The notes beneath the pieces are model-generated. The model was not told the DNA's origin, made no database searches, and saw nothing but the letters and a program-made list of their open reading frames with translations. From JALONO01 sp038209965 (GTDB lineage Bacteria; Bacteroidota; Bacteroidia; Cytophagales; Thermoflexibacteraceae): a DNA stretch of 20,426 nt. Made by a program: the position numbers and the translations under genes. Of the stretch, positions 1 to 8,333 are shown piece after piece. How positions within the stretch are numbered: the stretch's first letter is position 1; the number at the start of each line of letters is the position of its first letter. The stretch lies in the NCBI GenBank assembly GCA_038209965.1, contig JBBQXF010000086.1:1-20426 (forward strand), written 5' to 3'.

Positions 1-1
1 C

Positions 2-1012
2 TTGCCGTTGCCAAACACGTATGGATCGCTGTGGGTAAACTTCAACTCACCCTTGTTGTGGGACGTGTTTGCCATCTCTACCTATTTTTCTGTTTCCCTG
101 GTATTCTGGTTCATTGGTCTGGTGCCCGATTTTGCTACCATTCGTGACCGGGCCACTGACAAATGGTCCAAATTGATCTATGGAATGTTGAGCTTGGGAT
201 GGGTAGGTTCGGCCCGCAACTGGATGCACTATGAGTCCGTTTCGTTGATTTTGGCGGGTCTCTCCACTCCTTTGGTACTTTCGGTACACACCATCGTAAG
301 TTTTGACTTTGCTACTTCGGTCATTCCCGGCTGGCACACCACCATCTTCCCGCCCTATTTTGTGGCGGGAGCCATTTTCTCGGGCTTTGCCATGGTGTTG
401 ACGCTGATGCTGGTCACACGGAAAGTCTACCGATTGGAGGCCTATATTACAATGGAGCACATTGAAATGATGAACATTATCATCATCGTGACGGGTTCAA
501 TCGTTGGGATAGCCTACACGACTGAATTTTTCATGGCTTGGTACTCTGGGGTGGAATATGAGCAGTACGCGTTCATCAACCGGGCCACTGGTCCTTACTG
601 GTGGGCTTACTGGGCCATGATGACTTGCAACGTGGTCTCCCCCCAACTCTTTTGGATCAAGAAGATCCGTACCAACTTGGTTTGGACTTTCGTCCTGTCC
701 ATCATTGTTAACATTGGGATGTGGTTTGAGCGTTTTGTGATTATCGTTACCTCTCTTCACCGTGACTACTTGCCTTCTAGCTGGACCTATTTCACGCCGA
801 CCATTACCGACATTATGTGTTATGCGTTTACCTTTGGCCTGTTCTTCTTCCTATTTTTCTTGTTCGCAAAATTCTTCCCGGTGATCAATATGGCAGAGGT
901 AAAAGCGGTTTTGAAAGAGTCCAACTCCACCAGTTATCGCGCTCGCCGCACTATAGTCGATGAGCCGGTGCTGCCTTTGCGCGAGAAGGAAACCGTTGAA
1001 GCGAAGTCTTAA
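2..1012 (+). CDS. actC: Alternative complex III subunit ActC (NrfD-like), 3' part
   Basis: This is the C-terminal 336 residues of an NrfD/PsrC-like polytopic membrane protein. The reading frame is open at the left edge and the first TTG is only an internal codon, so the true start lies outside the window; full ActC proteins are usually some 100 residues longer. The part seen has about seven hydrophobic membrane segments, including one near VLSVHTIVSFDFA and one near FGLFFFLFFLF, and a polar charged tail. ActC is one of the two quinone-site membrane subunits of alternative complex III, which oxidises menaquinol in the cytoplasmic membrane and passes electrons to cytochrome c or directly to an aa3 oxidase. 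Its position just before actD, actE and actF, in the classical act order, fixes the identity. It is not ActF, which is encoded separately downstream. Confidence 0.93.
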   Translation: MPLPNTYGSLWVNFNSPLLWDVFAISTYFSVSLVFWFIGLVPDFATIRDRATDKWSKLIYGMLSLGWVGSARNWMHYESVSLILAGLSTPLVLSVHTIVSFDFATSVIPGWHTTIFPPYFVAGAIFSGFAMVLTLMLVTRKVYRLEAYITMEHIEMMNIIIIVTGSIVGIAYTTEFFMAWYSGVEYEQYAFINRATGPYWWAYWAMMTCNVVSPQLFWIKKIRTNLVWTFVLSIIVNIGMWFERFVIIVTSLHRDYLPSSWTYFTPTITDIMCYAFTFGLFFFLFFLFAKFFPVINMAEVKAVLKESNSTSYRARRTIVDEPVLPLREKETVEAKS

Positions 1013-1032
1013 TTTATAAACGACGACCCAAC

Positions 1033-1650
1033 ATGGAAAAAGATAAGCATTATTTAGTTGGTATATTTGGTGATCAGGACGAACTGCTTCACGGTATTGA
1101 GGACATCCGGCACAAAGGGGTCAAAATCTATGAAGCCTTTACCCCGTTTCCCGTTCACGGACTGGAGCACGCGCTCGGCTACGAGCGTTCATGGATGCCC
1201 AAAGCCGCTTTCTTATTTGGCTTTATTGGTATTTGTTGTGCCATTGCCATGCAGACTTGGATGATGGGATACGATTGGCCGATGATCATTGGCGGTAAGT
1301 CCAATGTGGCCGTGCCTGATTTTGTTCCGGTCTCCTTTGAGATGACGGTCCTGTTTGCCGCATTCGGGATGGTGGGAACGTTCTTGGTGACCCGGAACTT
1401 GAAGCCGCATGGCGTGCCCCGCATTTTTGATATTCGCAGCACCGACGACAAGCACGTGGTTGCCATTGATTTGGCCAACAATTCTTTCACTGAAGAGCAA
1501 ATATCCAGCATCTTGAAAGATGCCCATGCCGAAGAAATATATCGTCGGGATTTTACCGATGAAGAGCAAGAGGGCAGTTTTTGGAAGTATGCGGTAGATT
1601 TGTTTACCAACGGTGTTACCCGTTCCAGCCGGATCAGTACACACCGCTAA
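1033..1650 (+). CDS. actD: Alternative complex III subunit ActD (DUF3341)
   Basis: 205 residues, the usual size for ActD. A soluble N-terminal part (about 1-50, beginning MEKDKHYLVGIFGD) with the DUF3341 look (GIEDIRHKGVKIYEAFTPFP, then HGLEHALG) is followed by two membrane hairpin segments at about 57-80 and 97-117, then a soluble C-terminal domain of about 80 residues. ActD is a small membrane subunit of alternative complex III with no cofactor of its own; it holds the membrane part of the quinol oxidase together. The ATG at 1033 lies 20 bases after the actC stop, consistent with one transcript. The C-terminal end is set by TAA at 1648-1650. Nothing odd is visible. Confidence 0.93.
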   Translation: MEKDKHYLVGIFGDQDELLHGIEDIRHKGVKIYEAFTPFPVHGLEHALGYERSWMPKAAFLFGFIGICCAIAMQTWMMGYDWPMIIGGKSNVAVPDFVPVSFEMTVLFAAFGMVGTFLVTRNLKPHGVPRIFDIRSTDDKHVVAIDLANNSFTEEQISSILKDAHAEEIYRRDFTDEEQEGSFWKYAVDLFTNGVTRSSRISTHR

Positions 1651-1696
1651 GTTTTTGGGTTTTTCTTTCGCTTGGTACCCATTTATTCGAAAAGCA

Positions 1697-2362
1697 ATGA
1701 TGCAAAAGATATTTAATTTATTGGCAGTCGGTACAGTGAGTCTCGCCATGTTCGCGTGCAGCGGTTCTAACCAAAAGACTGGACTCGAGTACGGCCCGCA
1801 GATGTATCACTCACTCGCCTACGAGGCGCTGGTGATGATCACCGACTCGACAGATACGTACGCGAACGCAATGCCGTTCAATGATTATTACCAGAATGGC
1901 AAGCCCAATGGCCGGCATTTGAACATGCGCCAGCCCGTTGCTGGCACAGTGAAACGCCAAAACTTTAGCTCGGTGACTGGAACGCCGCTGGCCAGCGAAG
2001 ATCAACCATTGTTCATGTATGATTTGCACAAGGACAGTGTAGATTTAGCTGGGCGGATCCTCAAAAATCCAGTTCCACTTGATTCGGCAGGCGTATTATT
2101 GGAGGAAGGCAAACATTTGTACCTTGGGTTCTGTGCGCCATGCCATGGTAATGCCGGGGCGGGGGATGGTAAAGTTGGTGCTATGTACAAGGGTGTTCCC
2201 AATTATTCCACTGGGCGTTACAAGACACTTCCGGAAGGCCATATTTTCCATGTCATTACCCATGGCAAGGGCCGTATGTGGTCGCACAAGAGCCAACTCT
2301 CCTCCGAGGAAAGGTGGAAAGTGGTACATTATGTCCAAAAATTACAAAAAGGAGAGTCCTAA
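1697..2362 (+). CDS. actE: Alternative complex III subunit ActE, mono-haem cytochrome c lipoprotein
   Basis: The frame is open further upstream to a GTG at 1613, but that would overlap actD. The ATG at 1697 (or its neighbour at 1700) gives a lipoprotein signal, MMQKIFNLLAVG..., with the acylated cysteine at residue 21 (LAMFAC), so 1697 is chosen, giving 221 residues. One c-type haem site, C146-A-P-C149-H150, is present, with a likely sixth ligand M194 (GKGRMWSHK), then the usual cytochrome c end LSSEERWKVVHYVQKLQ. ActE is the mono-haem electron-exit subunit of alternative complex III, anchored by lipid on the periplasmic face, and passes electrons from the multihaem ActA towards the oxidase. 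The 46-base gap after actD fits the operon. Confidence 0.92.
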   Translation: MMQKIFNLLAVGTVSLAMFACSGSNQKTGLEYGPQMYHSLAYEALVMITDSTDTYANAMPFNDYYQNGKPNGRHLNMRQPVAGTVKRQNFSSVTGTPLASEDQPLFMYDLHKDSVDLAGRILKNPVPLDSAGVLLEEGKHLYLGFCAPCHGNAGAGDGKVGAMYKGVPNYSTGRYKTLPEGHIFHVITHGKGRMWSHKSQLSSEERWKVVHYVQKLQKGES

Positions 2363-2447
2363 GGCTTTGCTTAAGCAAGGTCGAGGGCCATTAAAGAAGA
2401 AGAAAATAAACCATTTGTGTGCTTGATTCACCGAGACATTTTCAACA

Positions 2448-3767
2448 ATGAAGGCTGACGTACATCACTATAATTTAGACGAACAATTTGTATTTTCTGA
2501 CGGAGCGCGAAAATCCATCTTTACGGTGCTTGCAGTGGGCATCGTACTTTTTGTCATTGGCCTCATCATGGTCATCAATGGCGGCGCTGATGCTCATGAA
2601 CCCCATGCAATGGCCACTAATGGTGACTTTATCACCACGGCGGGCGGGGAAGGCGGTGGTCATGGCCATGCGTATCATTGGACAAACCGCCTGAAGGTGA
2701 CACTTTGGCACAACACCACCTTCTTTTTGTTCATTTCGGTAATTGGTATTTTCTTTACTGCCATCCAATATGCCGCTCACGCTGGCTGGTCAGCCGCCAT
2801 CAAGCGCGTGCCCGAAGCCTTTGGCAGCTTTCTCCCCTATGCAGCGGTGCTCCTGTTTGCTGTCTTTGCTTGGGGCAACCACGAAATTTTCCACTGGACC
2901 GACTCAACATTGTATGATGAAAAGAGCCCTAATTATGATCCCATTATTGCGGGCAAGCAAGGGTTTCTGAACCTCCCTTTCTACTTGGGGCGGATGGTGG
3001 TTTTCATTTGTGGCTGGTTTGGCTTTTGGTACGTATTGCGCAAAAACTCATTGGCCGAAGATGTAGAAGGCGGGGTTCACCGTTTCTGGAAAATGAAAAC
3101 AATTGCTACTTTGTTCATTATTTTCTTTGCCATCACTTCATCGATGTCAGCTTGGGACTGGGTGATGTCCATTGACACCCACTGGTTTAGCACCATGTTC
3201 GGCTGGTATAATTTTGCCAGCTATTTTGTGGCGGGCTTGGCTGCTATCACCTTGACGGTCGTTTATTTGAAGGAAGCTGGCTATTTGAAAATGGTCAATG
3301 AAAACCATTTACACGACCTTGGTAAATTCGTATTTGCCTTTAGTGTGTTCTGGGCTTACATTTGGTTCAGCCAGTTTTTATTGATTTACTACGCTAACAT
3401 CCCAGAAGAAACCATTTATTTCTTGGAGCGTTTACAAAGTCCTACCTATGGCAAGTTTATTTTCATCAACCTGTTCCTAAACTTCTTTTTTCCATTCTTG
3501 GCACTCATGACCAGAGATGCCAAACGCAAGACCATTATCTTGAAAATCGTTTGCTATGCGGTGATTGTTGGGCATTGGTTAGATTTTTGGTTGATGATCA
3601 CTCCTGGGACTTTGAAAGAACACGGTAGCTTGGGCTTACTGGAAATTGGCTTGGCTCTGATCTACGTAGCGGCCTTTGCATTTACCATTGCCAATACCCT
3701 GACCAAAGCGCCATTGATAGCTAAAAATCATCCCATGATGCAGGAGAGCTTGCACCACAACATTTAA
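2448..3767 (+). CDS. actF: Alternative complex III subunit ActF, quinone-site membrane protein
   Basis: 439 residues with about ten hydrophobic segments, the normal length for ActF. A soluble N-terminus (DVHHYNLDEQFVFSDG) leads into the first helix (residues about 25-45), followed by a His- and Gly-rich periplasmic loop (GGEGGGHGHAYHW), and then regularly spaced helices. Family features include the segment AITSSMSAWDWVMSIDTHWF and the final pair of helices around VGHWLDFWLMITPG. ActF is structurally related to ActC (NrfD-like) and forms the second membrane bundle proposed to bind quinol or move protons. It follows actE after 85 bases and precedes the oxidase genes by 144 bases. The ATG at 2448 is the first in frame that leaves the amphipathic N-terminus intact. 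Confidence 0.92.
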   Translation: MKADVHHYNLDEQFVFSDGARKSIFTVLAVGIVLFVIGLIMVINGGADAHEPHAMATNGDFITTAGGEGGGHGHAYHWTNRLKVTLWHNTTFFLFISVIGIFFTAIQYAAHAGWSAAIKRVPEAFGSFLPYAAVLLFAVFAWGNHEIFHWTDSTLYDEKSPNYDPIIAGKQGFLNLPFYLGRMVVFICGWFGFWYVLRKNSLAEDVEGGVHRFWKMKTIATLFIIFFAITSSMSAWDWVMSIDTHWFSTMFGWYNFASYFVAGLAAITLTVVYLKEAGYLKMVNENHLHDLGKFVFAFSVFWAYIWFSQFLLIYYANIPEETIYFLERLQSPTYGKFIFINLFLNFFFPFLALMTRDAKRKTIILKIVCYAVIVGHWLDFWLMITPGTLKEHGSLGLLEIGLALIYVAAFAFTIANTLTKAPLIAKNHPMMQESLHHNI

Positions 3768-3911
3768 AGGCGCAGGCTGAGACAGTATTGTTATGGGCTC
3801 AAGCCAGCCAAAATTTCTAAATAACGGCGGGAACAAAAATATAGGAATATTTTTAAACCTTTTTTGTTCACGTTTTGTCATCCATTTAGTTAATATTTAA
3901 AGTTCAGACTC
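3768..3911. other. AT-rich act-cox spacer
   Basis: 144 bases between actF and the oxidase subunit II gene, much richer in A+T than the genes around it (runs such as AATATTTTTAAACC near 3847-3860). No open frame and no convincing hairpin terminator were seen, so read-through from act to cox is likely. TTG and TTTTG elements occur at 3864-3866 and 3873-3877 and a TAATATTT at 3891-3898, but the spacing and the -7 match are imperfect, so a separate oxidase promoter here is only possible. Confidence 0.4.
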
Positions 3912-4934
3912 ATGACAAGTATTCTTTTCTTAGCGGGTGGTATTCTGTTGTTTGCGGTGTTTGCCTTGGTCTATCGGATTTTGTCGCTGGTAGATATCGC
4001 AAGGGGCAATCAAAATAAGCGGGTTGGTTACAGCAACACGGTAAATGGCTTGCTATTTATTGTCTTTTTTATTGTCTTTTTTGGTCTCATTGCTTTTTAC
4101 GCGCCCGAATTGAGTGCAGGTTTTTTGCCCGAGGCTGCCTCGGTGCACGGTAAAGTAACAGATGATCTTTTTTGGGTCACTACTGGGGTCACATTTGCGG
4201 CTTTCTTTCTTACGCACATCATTTTGTTGATTTCTCCTTATTTTTTCCGCTTCAAAGAGAGCCGGAAAGCTTATTGGTGGCCTGATAATACCAAGTTGGA
4301 AATTGCTTGGACTGTCATACCAGCAATTATTATGGCAGTGTTGGTATTGACTGGCTGGATGGCTTGGTCTGATATTACTGCACCAGCCCCCAAGGATAGT
4401 GAGGTGGTAGAAATTATGGGCAAGCAGTTTAACTGGCATGTCCGCTACCCAGGTAAAGATCGCGTATTGGGAGCACATAACTTTCGGAAGATTGATGCCA
4501 TCAATGCAATGGGGATGGATTTTAATGATAAGCACAACGTTGATGATTTTCAACCCAATGAAATCCATTTACCCAAAGGCAAGCCAGTTTTGTTGAAGAT
4601 TCGTGCTCGCGATGTTTTGCACAGTGTGTTCATGCCCCATTTCCGGGTGAAGATGGATGCTGTCCCAGGAATGCCCACACAATTTTGGTTCACTCCGACC
4701 GAAACTACGGCCGAGGCAAGGGCCAAATTGAATAAGCCGGAATTCAACTTTGAAATGGCTTGTACTGAAGTATGTGGACAAGGGCACTTTGCGATGAGGT
4801 TTATCATTGTGGTGGATGAGCCCGCCGAATATGAAAAATGGTATGCCTCGCAAGAAACTTGGGCATCACGCAACAAGGAATATATGGCTGAGTTACAGGC
4901 CAAGGAAAATGCCAAAAATGTTGCAAAGAAATAA
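3912..4934 (+). CDS. coxB: Cytochrome c oxidase subunit II (CuA subunit)
   Basis: 340 residues. One hydrophobic segment near the N-terminus (about 2-22), then two more helices (about 41-60 and 85-107) and a third near 127-150 (AWTVIPAIIMAVLVLTGWMA, the classic subunit II signature), ending in a periplasmic cupredoxin domain. All CuA ligands are present: H237 (VLHSVF), C284, E286, C288, H292 and M295 in ACTEVCGQGHFAM. The protein receives electrons and hands them to haem a in subunit I. There is no CxxCH, so unlike caa3 oxidases no cytochrome c is fused to it; ActE or a separate cytochrome must deliver electrons. A stretch before the CuA region (about residues 195-220) is longer than in mitochondrial-type proteins. 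The next gene, subunit I, starts 38 bases downstream. Confidence 0.96.
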   Translation: MTSILFLAGGILLFAVFALVYRILSLVDIARGNQNKRVGYSNTVNGLLFIVFFIVFFGLIAFYAPELSAGFLPEAASVHGKVTDDLFWVTTGVTFAAFFLTHIILLISPYFFRFKESRKAYWWPDNTKLEIAWTVIPAIIMAVLVLTGWMAWSDITAPAPKDSEVVEIMGKQFNWHVRYPGKDRVLGAHNFRKIDAINAMGMDFNDKHNVDDFQPNEIHLPKGKPVLLKIRARDVLHSVFMPHFRVKMDAVPGMPTQFWFTPTETTAEARAKLNKPEFNFEMACTEVCGQGHFAMRFIIVVDEPAEYEKWYASQETWASRNKEYMAELQAKENAKNVAKK

Positions 4935-4972
4935 TTAAGTGTTTCAACCAAAGAAAATTAACAATAATCACA

Positions 4973-6847
4973 ATGGCCACAGCAGACCTTGACCTTCACA
5001 AAGTGAGCGTGGATGATCACGCACATGATGAGCATCATGAGCATGATCATCATGAGGAATCTTTCATCTGGAAATACATCTTTTCGGAAGATCATAAAAT
5101 GATTGCCAAGCAGTACCTGATTTCAGGTATCTTTTGGGCATTTATTGGGGGGCTTCTGTCCGGGATCTTCCGCTTGCAACTAGGTTTTCCTGATGCAGAT
5201 TTGTCTTTCCTGCGCCCTTTACTTGGGGGCTGGATCACCGAAGCAGGAAAGTTGGATCCAAATTTTTATCTGGCCGCTGTTACCATGCACGGCACTATCA
5301 TGGTATTCTTTGTGCTAACGGCCGGTTTGAGCGGTACTTTTAGCAATTTCTTGATTCCGTTGCAAATCGGAGCTCGGGATATGGCTTCTGGTTTCCTCAA
5401 TATGCTGTCTTACTGGATTTTCTTTGTTTCAAGCGTATTGATGTTTGCCTCATTATTTATTTCTACTGGCCCAGCGGGCGGTGGCTGGGTCATTTATCCA
5501 CCATTGAGCGCGCTGCCCCAAGCAGCTCCGGGTTCTGGTCTGGGGATGACTCTTTGGTTGGTCAGTATGGCATTGTTCATTGCTTCTCAGTTATTGGGAG
5601 GGATCAATTATATTACCACGGTGATCAACCTGCGCACCAACGGAATGTCTTTTGCCAAGTTGCCCCTTACCATTTGGGCATTCTTCCTGACAGCTACCTT
5701 GGGTTTGCTTTCTTTTCCAGTATTGTTTTCAGCGGCTCTTCTCTTGATTTTTGATCGCAGTTTTGGAACCAGTTTCTACTTGTCAGAAATTTATATTGGC
5801 GGCGAAGCACTGCACAACACAGGTGGTAGCCCAGTGTTGTTCCAACACCTGTTTTGGTTCTTGGGCCACCCTGAGGTTTACATTGTGATGTTGCCCGGTT
5901 TGGGGATTACGTCCGAAATTATTGCGACCAATTCACGCAAGCCAATTTTTGGCTATCGCGCCATGATTGGTTCGCTGTTGGCCATAGCCTTTCTTGCCTT
6001 TGTCGTGTGGGCCCATCACATGTTCATGTCGGGTATGAACCCATTCCTTGGTTCTATCTTTATGTTCTTGACCTTGATTATTGCAGTTCCTTCGGCAGTG
6101 AAAGTGTTCAATTACTTGGCTACCATGTGGCGCGGCAATTTGATATTTACCCCAGGAATGCTGTTCTCCATCGGTCTTGTATCGTTGTTCATTTCGGGTG
6201 GGGTAACAGGTATCGCCTTGGGGAACACTGCCCTTGATATTCAATTGCACGACACTTATTTTGTGGTGGCTCACTTTCACTTGGTAATGGGTTCAGCCTC
6301 TTTCTTTGGAATGATGGCTGGCGTTTACCACTGGTTTCCCAAGATGTTTGGTCGTATGATGGACGAAAAGCTTGGATATGTCCACTTCTGGATGACTTTC
6401 GTAGGGGTTTATTCCGTGTTCTTCCCGATGCACTATTTGGGCATAGCTGGTTTCCCCCGTCGCTATTATCAATGGGACAATTATGATTTTGCCACCGGTT
6501 ATTATGGTTTGAATGCCTTTATCAGTACAGCGGCCATTATCACTCTGCTCGGTCAATTTATCTTTGCGTTCAATTTCTTTTATTCTATGTACCGAGGTCG
6601 TTTGGCGCCGGCCAATCCGTGGCGTTCAAACACGCTGGAATGGACTACTCCCCGTTTTCCTGGTCACGGAAACTGGCCCGGTAAAATCCCTTCAGTGTAT
6701 CGTTGGCCTTACGATTACAGCAAGCCGGGTGCTCCTGAAGATTTTATTCCGCAGACTGTGCCTTTGTCCGAAACGCCTGAATCCAATTTGGATCACGAGA
6801 AAGAGATAGCCCTAGAGTTTGAGAAAGACATCAAAGCTCGCGATTAA
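4973..6847 (+). CDS. coxA: Cytochrome c oxidase subunit I (haem-copper oxidase, type A1)
   Basis: 624 residues with about twelve membrane helices. Metal ligands are complete: H106 (TMHGTI) and H436 for haem a, H434 for haem a3 (VAHFHLVMG), and H299, H348 and H349 for CuB. Y303 lies in GHPEVY and gives the His-Tyr cross-link; E301 of the same motif marks a type A1 enzyme with a D-channel, and K377 (SAVKVFNY) supplies the K-channel. The D-channel entry IGARDMASGFLN keeps the Asp but replaces the common AFPRLN-type sequence. It reduces O2 to water and pumps protons. The first 25 residues are unusually rich in His and acidic residues (DDHAHDEHHEHDHHEE) ahead of the first helix. A strong terminator follows, and no subunit III, assembly factor or haem A synthase gene is next to it. 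Confidence 0.97.
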   Translation: MATADLDLHKVSVDDHAHDEHHEHDHHEESFIWKYIFSEDHKMIAKQYLISGIFWAFIGGLLSGIFRLQLGFPDADLSFLRPLLGGWITEAGKLDPNFYLAAVTMHGTIMVFFVLTAGLSGTFSNFLIPLQIGARDMASGFLNMLSYWIFFVSSVLMFASLFISTGPAGGGWVIYPPLSALPQAAPGSGLGMTLWLVSMALFIASQLLGGINYITTVINLRTNGMSFAKLPLTIWAFFLTATLGLLSFPVLFSAALLLIFDRSFGTSFYLSEIYIGGEALHNTGGSPVLFQHLFWFLGHPEVYIVMLPGLGITSEIIATNSRKPIFGYRAMIGSLLAIAFLAFVVWAHHMFMSGMNPFLGSIFMFLTLIIAVPSAVKVFNYLATMWRGNLIFTPGMLFSIGLVSLFISGGVTGIALGNTALDIQLHDTYFVVAHFHLVMGSASFFGMMAGVYHWFPKMFGRMMDEKLGYVHFWMTFVGVYSVFFPMHYLGIAGFPRRYYQWDNYDFATGYYGLNAFISTAAIITLLGQFIFAFNFFYSMYRGRLAPANPWRSNTLEWTTPRFPGHGNWPGKIPSVYRWPYDYSKPGAPEDFIPQTVPLSETPESNLDHEKEIALEFEKDIKARD

Positions 6848-6867
6848 GTGCATTGTTAATAAATTTG

Positions 6868-6900
6868 AAAGCCGTCCCAATTTATTTGGGACGGCTTTTT
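6868..6900 (+). terminator. Intrinsic terminator after the respiratory operon
   Basis: A perfect 10-bp stem, GCCGTCCCAA (6871-6880) pairing with TTGGGACGGC (6886-6895), has a five-base loop and is followed by T5 (6896-6900); the AAA at 6868-6870 can also pair with the first Ts. It lies 20 bases after the coxA stop and should end the act-cox transcript. Confidence 0.93.
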
Positions 6901-7105
6901 GTATAATAACCACTAAATTTCCCAATCCCTACTGCTGCGTTTAGTGCACAACCTAAATTGAAGTTGGCTGGCCTTAGGACAGATTCCCAAACCAAGCCCA
7001 CTGCCGGAAAATGTCCGCAAACGTTTTTACCCTGGTTCTTTTGTGCGAATAGGCGAGTCACTCCTTTAACAATCTACATTTATCAATTCATAAATCCAGA
7101 CAAAT
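6901..7105. other. Intergenic leader region before the porin gene
   Basis: 205 bases between the act-cox terminator and the porin start. No clear gene is seen. A TACATTTA element at 7075-7082 differs from the Bacteroidota -7 consensus TAnnTTTG only in its last base, but no TTG lies at the right distance upstream, so no promoter is assigned. Confidence 0.3.
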
Positions 7106-8224
7106 ATGAAAGCTGCAATTGTAGTCATCGTTTTGACAACTTGTTTTATAGTGCCTTGGTCGTATGGGCAAGTGGCAAACACTGGGCTCATGGATACCAC
7201 AGATGTCGAATCAAAGGGCAAAGTATCGATAGAGGGTTATGTGGATGCTTACTATGGCTATGACTTCAGCCAGCCGGGCAGCAAAGAACGGCCCTATTTT
7301 GTCTCGATGGCAAGGCACAACGAGGCCAATATCAACTTGGCTTACGTAGCCATCAAATATACTTCATCGCGGGTGCGGGCTAGGTTTGTCCCGGGCTTTG
7401 GCACCTATATGAATGCCAACTATGCGGCGGAACAGGGTGTCCTCAAAAACATCATCGAGGGCAATGTGGGCATCAAGTTGTTGAAAAACAAGGAGATTTG
7501 GCTCGACTTTGGGGTGTTGGGTTCACCTTACACCAATGAGTCGGCAATCTCCAAGGATCACCTCGCCTATACCCGGTCGTTTGCCCCGGAATATGTGCCC
7601 TACTACCTGTCGGGGGCCAAGATCAGCGTGCCATTGGGCAAAAAAGTAAACTTTTATTTCTATTTGCTCAATGGGTGGCAGCAGATCCGGGATGTGAACA
7701 ACAGCAAATCGATCGGGACCCAACTGGAATACCGCCCCAATAATGACTTGATAATCAACTGGAACACATACATTGGTAACGAAAATTCTGAACTGCGGCC
7801 CGATTTTGGGAACCGGTATTTCACCGATATTTATTTTATTTACAACAAGGGCAAGTTTTCTGGAACTTCTTGCTTTTACATCGGGGCACAAGAAGCCAAA
7901 ATAGCGAGGGGGGCCACCGAAACCCAGTTGTGGTACAATGCCAATTTAATTGGGCGCTACCACGTCACCCCCGCAGTTTCCCTGACGGGCCGGATCGAAT
8001 ATTTCGATGACCCCAAGAGCGTGCAAATTTCCCCGATCAACCCGGTAAATGGCTTTACTACGTCCAGTGCTTCATTGGGCGTCAACTACGCGATCGAGGA
8101 CAATATCTTGTTGCGGTTGGAAAGCCGGAGCTTTTTTTCCAGCAAGCAGGTCTATCAAAACCCCGAGGGCAATCCAACCGGCAACAGCCAATTGTTGATA
8201 AGCAGTATGACCGTATGGTTTTAG
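7106..8224 (+). CDS. Outer-membrane beta-barrel porin (BBP2/OmpL-like)
   Basis: 372 residues. A signal peptide (MKAAIVVIVLTTCFIVPWSYGQ, cut in two here as MKAAIVVIVLTT and CFIVPWSYGQ) is followed by a long protein of alternating polar and aromatic residues typical of beta strands, with no membrane helix after the signal. The opening IEGYVDAYYGYDF, the HNEANINLAYVAIKY strand and the closing aromatic residue of SMTVWF are as expected for the putative beta-barrel porin-2 family of Bacteroidota. The predicted role is a passive or selective pore in the outer membrane; the substrate cannot be read. It stands alone after a terminator and is convergent with the TRAP permease gene, so it does not share an operon with it. 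The ATG at 7106 is preceded by an A-rich stretch (CCAGACAAAT), common for this phylum. Confidence 0.8.
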   Translation: MKAAIVVIVLTTCFIVPWSYGQVANTGLMDTTDVESKGKVSIEGYVDAYYGYDFSQPGSKERPYFVSMARHNEANINLAYVAIKYTSSRVRARFVPGFGTYMNANYAAEQGVLKNIIEGNVGIKLLKNKEIWLDFGVLGSPYTNESAISKDHLAYTRSFAPEYVPYYLSGAKISVPLGKKVNFYFYLLNGWQQIRDVNNSKSIGTQLEYRPNNDLIINWNTYIGNENSELRPDFGNRYFTDIYFIYNKGKFSGTSCFYIGAQEAKIARGATETQLWYNANLIGRYHVTPAVSLTGRIEYFDDPKSVQISPINPVNGFTTSSASLGVNYAIEDNILLRLESRSFFSSKQVYQNPEGNPTGNSQLLISSMTVWF

Positions 8225-8333
8225 GATAAAGGATTTTTTTTACAAACAATTGATTTTTAGGCGTTTATACCAATAATCGCAAAGGTTCGGTAAGCATCTT
8301 GGGCAGCCGATTTTCGCTCATGCTCCCGGCGGC

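Noticed and set aside
1613..1696. GTG-initiated extension of actE overlapping actD
   Set aside because: It would place 28 residues before a clear lipoprotein signal peptide; the ATG at 1697 is far better.
6902..6907. TATAAT, a perfect sigma70-type -10 box
   Set aside because: It directly follows the terminator T run, has no -35 partner, and Bacteroidota use a different -33/-7 consensus.
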